Shown here one piece after another: positions 60,486 to 64,000 of a stretch of 64,000 nt of DNA; position 1 is the first letter of the stretch; each line of letters starts with the position of its first letter. The notes beneath the pieces are model-generated. The model made no database searches, was not told the DNA's origin, and was given only the letters and a program-made list of their open reading frames with translations. The position numbers and the translations under genes were made by a program. Source of the stretch: Absidia repens (lineage: Eukaryota; Mucoromycota; Mucoromycetes; Mucorales; Cunninghamellaceae); assembly GCA_002105175.1 (NCBI GenBank), contig MCGE01000015.1, forward strand, positions 620,001 through 684,000, in the 5' to 3' direction.

Positions 60486-63400
60486 CTATACAGATGGAGA
60501 CGGTAAAGTCTTTTCTATTAGAGGAGGAGGAAGATGAATCTCTTCAGAGGGTGCCACTTGTAATTCCGTTTTGTCTTGTACTATTCGAGGAGATGGGTCA
60601 TGATTTGCTGGTGATATCGTTTCATGTGGTGAAACCGCTGCTGCAGCAGCAGTTTGTCGCCCATGTTTCGCGCGTAACGATTGCTGACGAGGAGGAATGG
60701 CAGCCCGTGCTTTCAATGTCGCTCTCCGCAATAAACCTTGTGTCTTAGTGGGTGGTTCGGCTGATGATGTTGCACTGGACGTCTTTGACATTGGAACTGA
60801 TGCTGACATTGGTGAATCCAAAAGTATCCGTTCCTCTGTCGTTGCCGAAGCCGGTGTCGCTGGTGTAGATTGGGCTTTGTTCATGGCAATCGCTTCCACA
60901 GTCGCCATTGTCATCGCAGAGTCAGTGGCTGATGGAGGACTATTAAAGGAATGTACTTTTGCCATGGGTTGTGGTGCAGGAAGATGTGCCGGTGACTGCG
61001 GTGAGGGAGTGGATTGTTCTACTGATTCTACATTTGGAGGTGATGATAGTGATGACGGTGATGAAGATGGTGGCAATACGATTGGACTGTTGGATTGTGT
61101 AAGAGTTGGCGAACTTGAGTACGGTGTCGCAGAAGTAGTGATATTGTTGCTGAGCATTGCTGATCCAGATACCTGACCGGGAGCAGTGAGCGAGCCTTTA
61201 AAATCACTTGGTTGTCCATGTGCCAATGGTGATGGTGAAGATGTGCCTTGAAATTGCTGTTGTTGTTGCTGTTGTTGTTGTTGCTGCTGTTGTTGTTGCT
61301 GTTGCTGTTGTTGTTGCTGTTGTTGTTGTTGCTGTTGTTGTTGTTGCTGTTGTTGTTGTGGTGGTGGTGGGTTCTGTTGTTGCTGTTGTGGTTGCTGTAG
61401 TTGCTGTTTCTGTTGTTGAGGTTGTTGCTTAGGAATAGGTGCAAATACAGCATCATGATGAAGTACAAGGTCTTCAAAGACAAGGTCCGACTGCCATTCA
61501 CCTGGATGTTCGGCTTGGTTGTGATCATGGAAGATTGCTGGTGTAAACATGTAAGATAGATTTTGGAGATTCATTTTGTTAACATCAGAATATGAATTGA
61601 CCCTAGCAAATAGAAAGTATTAGCCAACAATCTCTATATTTATGGACTACTATCGCCACTTACTTTTCCAAATGTCGTACAACAGCTTCCAAAGTGTCCC
61701 GTCGAGGTTGTGATAGTTCAGCTACTTTGTGTTGTAAAAATGATAATCGTTGTTGCAGGTTTTGTACTGTTGAATAAGTCAGGCGGTCGGCCACACAATA
61801 GGGAACGAGAGGCACCATCAATTCTCGAAGATAGATCTTGAGTACAGAGGCAATAGTGAATACATCGTACTGAGTTTGGGGTTGAAATGTATCTTCGTTT
61901 TTTTCAAATTCGGCCTTGAGCATGTCTACATTTGTTTGACGGCCGGATATCCGATAGATGCCTTCTTTTTGCAATCCACCCATTTGTTCCACAGCATCAA
62001 TGCATTTGGTGACAATCAGAGGGACCGTTCGTTGATGTTCCATTGTATATTCGTCCAGAGAAGATCCAAACAAGACATCTAAGGTTTTAAAAATAAGTGA
62101 GAATCCCATTTTTTAGTAAACCGTAATAAATAAAAATAATAATAATAACTTTTTTAATACCTTTGTATACACCATTGTAGTAGTTTTCATAATATATTTG
62201 TTCTGGATTGGTAAAATGCTTTTTTTGGTATTCTGCCTTGAATAAGGACACATCCAAATGAGGATCAATGGCTTCCACTCTATCCTTGTTTCGTACAGTC
62301 CACTAAAATCATACGCCGACAAAGAACAATAATAATAATAATAAAAACAAGAATTAGAGTTCTTGTTCCTACTCTTTCTAATTTTTTCTCTTACTTACCG
62401 AAGCTTCCCTTAATAATGCAGCATGTTCATTGTTCAGAATACTTGTCAAAACGGATCTGGTTGCTTCGGCCTTGTCTAAAAATACCACTTCCACATTCTA
62501 CACCGATTATAAATAAATAAATAAATAACATAAATAAGTGTATGATAAGACGTCATTATTATTCTTGTTAATGCAGAGCCTTCCCCCCCTCCTCTTTTTT
62601 TTTTTTTTAATAACGTTACCTTCATTGCGTGATTCATCGTTTCGATCTGAGTTTTCCGTAAATGTTCCAGATAGCGTACACCTTGTCTATAATCATGGTC
62701 TAGGAAAAAAAACAACAAAAAAACTCTCCATGTTACCATGTTTGCAACTATACAAATTTCATAATATCTTCTCCATAGGTCCTGTCCCCCTCCATTACCT
62801 GCATCATGTATATCCTTCTTGATCCTTGCAATTCGAGCACTTTGTTTGGACAGATCATTGGTACCTGCTGTAGCAGCCGCAAGTTGGGTTCGCATTTGTG
62901 CCATAAATCCACCCATCTTTTTCCTGTTCCCGCCACCAGTGCTTCCACCACTACCACCATTACCACCACTAAGAGTTGTAGTCAAAGAAGATGTTGTGTC
63001 TGGTAAAGAACAAATACTGCTGCCATCCGTATCATTGTCAAAATCCATCGATTTTCTTGGTTCATCCGTTAGTGTTGGTGATTGTTCTGCTGAGTCGTGA
63101 TTGTTGTTCATGCTATTTCCTTCCTGATAGAGTTGTTGCGCAGCCGCCAATTCATTGCATTTGCCAAAGTAAGCTTTCTTGACCTAAATAATAATAATAA
63201 AACGCTCCTTGGATACCCAATCGAATTCCGTTTTCCTCTCTCAATATTTTTTCTTACCTTGACAAAGTCACGAGTTCGATAGTTGATATAATCCATGTTT
63301 TTATCAGCTACATGTTGTTTCACTGTTTTCCGCCTTTGTTCTTGTCTGTCCTAATAACAATAGATAGTTGACACTTTATACTTCTTCCTCATGTACATGC

Positions 63401-63937
63401 TTTTATTAATTATGTGGTTTACTTACTTTGACCATCACCAATACGTCTATTTGAGTTTTCATTGCCTGAATAAAGTCGCGTCGCGAGTTCATCACCTTAT
63501 CTAAAGAGAGTTCATATTGGAAGGTGGCAAGTTCATAAGTGGATTTTTCTTGGCCAAAGTGAGGGCAAGGCTCCGGTTCAGATATTGTTGAAAGTCGGCT
63601 GATTCCAGACAATGATTTTACGTATAACTCTTCGGCTGCGACTCTATCAGACGATAAAAATGAGTACTTGTCATTCCTTAATAAAACAGCAACAAACTGA
63701 GGAATTGGGCTTACCTTGCCTTGAGGAGACTGATGAATCTTTCTAGATCATTGATACTCCACCGCAGGGCCTTTTTGATATATTCCAAATGAGCATCAAT
63801 GTTGTTTATCTAATAAAATATATAAAAGTAAGTGTATATATTAATCAAACGAGTCGTTGCATAAAATTCAAGTTCGATTTATTATTATTTCAAGTTACCT
63901 CATCTTCCTGAGGAGATGCCTTTACAGAGCGTTGCAT
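60486..63937 (-). CDS. F-BAR and RhoGAP protein (Rgd1-like)
   Basis: Ten exons: 63937-63899, 63809-63715, 63643-63427, 63350-63258, 63183-62799, 62699-62620, 62497-62399, 62302-62161, 62078-61664 and 61602-60486; 893 aa. It should bind curved membrane and switch off Rho-type GTPases in polarised growth. The F-BAR coiled coil covers ~1-390 (YIKKALRWSINDLERF, VKSLSGISRL, YRTRDFVKVKKAYFGKC), with a Ser/Gly-rich insert in exon 5. The RhoGAP domain (~385-560) has PLIVTKCIDAVEQMG, the arginine finger in GIYRISGR, and NKMNLQNLSYMFTPAIF with the conserved Asn. The C-terminus is low complexity: a near-pure Gln tract of more than 40 residues (about 61254-61365), then Ser/Pro/Thr/Ala-rich sequence. The start is the first Met in phase with the F-BAR exons; an earlier exon beyond the window cannot be excluded. 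Confidence 0.88.
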
Positions 63938-64000
63938 GCCAATGTTCGTAGGATAAAAGGGAATACAGTGGTATTAATTGTGTGTATAAAGTGTATAAAC

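Noticed and set aside
61028..61528. Asn-rich and Val-rich ORFs overlapping the RhoGAP gene
   Set aside because: They are frame shadows of the polyglutamine tract.

Overview
The window is nuclear DNA of an early-diverging filamentous fungus, most likely Mucoromycota (Mucorales-like). The evidence is AT-rich intergenic DNA with long A/T homopolymers, intron-rich genes with short introns (about 65-130 bp, GTAAGT donors, one perfect TACTAAC branch site at 8191), Gln/Ser/Asn/Asp-rich low-complexity inserts, and a fungal plus opisthokont gene set (SCAP, Gid1/RanBPM, Sec9, F-BAR-RhoGAP, PRL phosphatase). I rebuilt exon structures by hand from splice sites and reading phase. All intact multi-exon models below close in phase.

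Layout. 1-1118 (-): 5' part of an acidic protein, possibly Mus7/MMS22. 3442-6048 (-): inositol polyphosphate 5-phosphatase, divergent from 6389-12565 (+) SCAP. 14690-15456 (+): PRL-type prenylated phosphatase. 17339-19561 (-): coiled-coil protein. 21949-22446 (-): small unknown protein. 25713-31263 (+): ABCC transporter. 34244-35519 (-): aquaglyceroporin. 36029-37166 (+): cis-prenyltransferase relic. 38245-39612 (-): aldo-keto reductase, divergent from 39783-40925 (+) Sec9-like SNARE. 41739-41811 (+): tRNA-Thr(UGU). 44405-45204 (-) and 45747-46880 (+): a head-to-head PhnZ-like HD oxygenase and PhyH-type dioxygenase. 49476-51224 (+): H2C2 zinc-domain protein with two frameshifts. 51607-54379 (-): Gid1/RanBPM. 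58260-59024 (-): PH-domain protein. 60486-63937 (-): F-BAR-RhoGAP.

Most interesting system. The HD protein carries every residue I recall for PhnZ, the mixed-valent di-iron oxygenase that cleaves 2-amino-1-hydroxyethylphosphonate, at a constant offset. Its divergent neighbour is an Fe(II)/2-oxoglutarate hydroxylase of the PhnY superfamily. Together they look like a complete oxidative organophosphonate-degrading module in a fungus. The shared promoter has a CACGTG core flanked by inverted GATA sites, which would fit phosphate and nitrogen control.

Second system. At least nine copies of a roughly 0.5-1.1 kb non-coding repeat fill the gaps between genes. One end carries a CACGTGGGCGGG-like box, and each copy has a conserved core and, in the plus copies, recurring AATAAA-containing modules. 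Two pairs are arranged as inverted repeats that look like complete foldback elements of about 1.85-1.9 kb. They account for much of the intergenic space.
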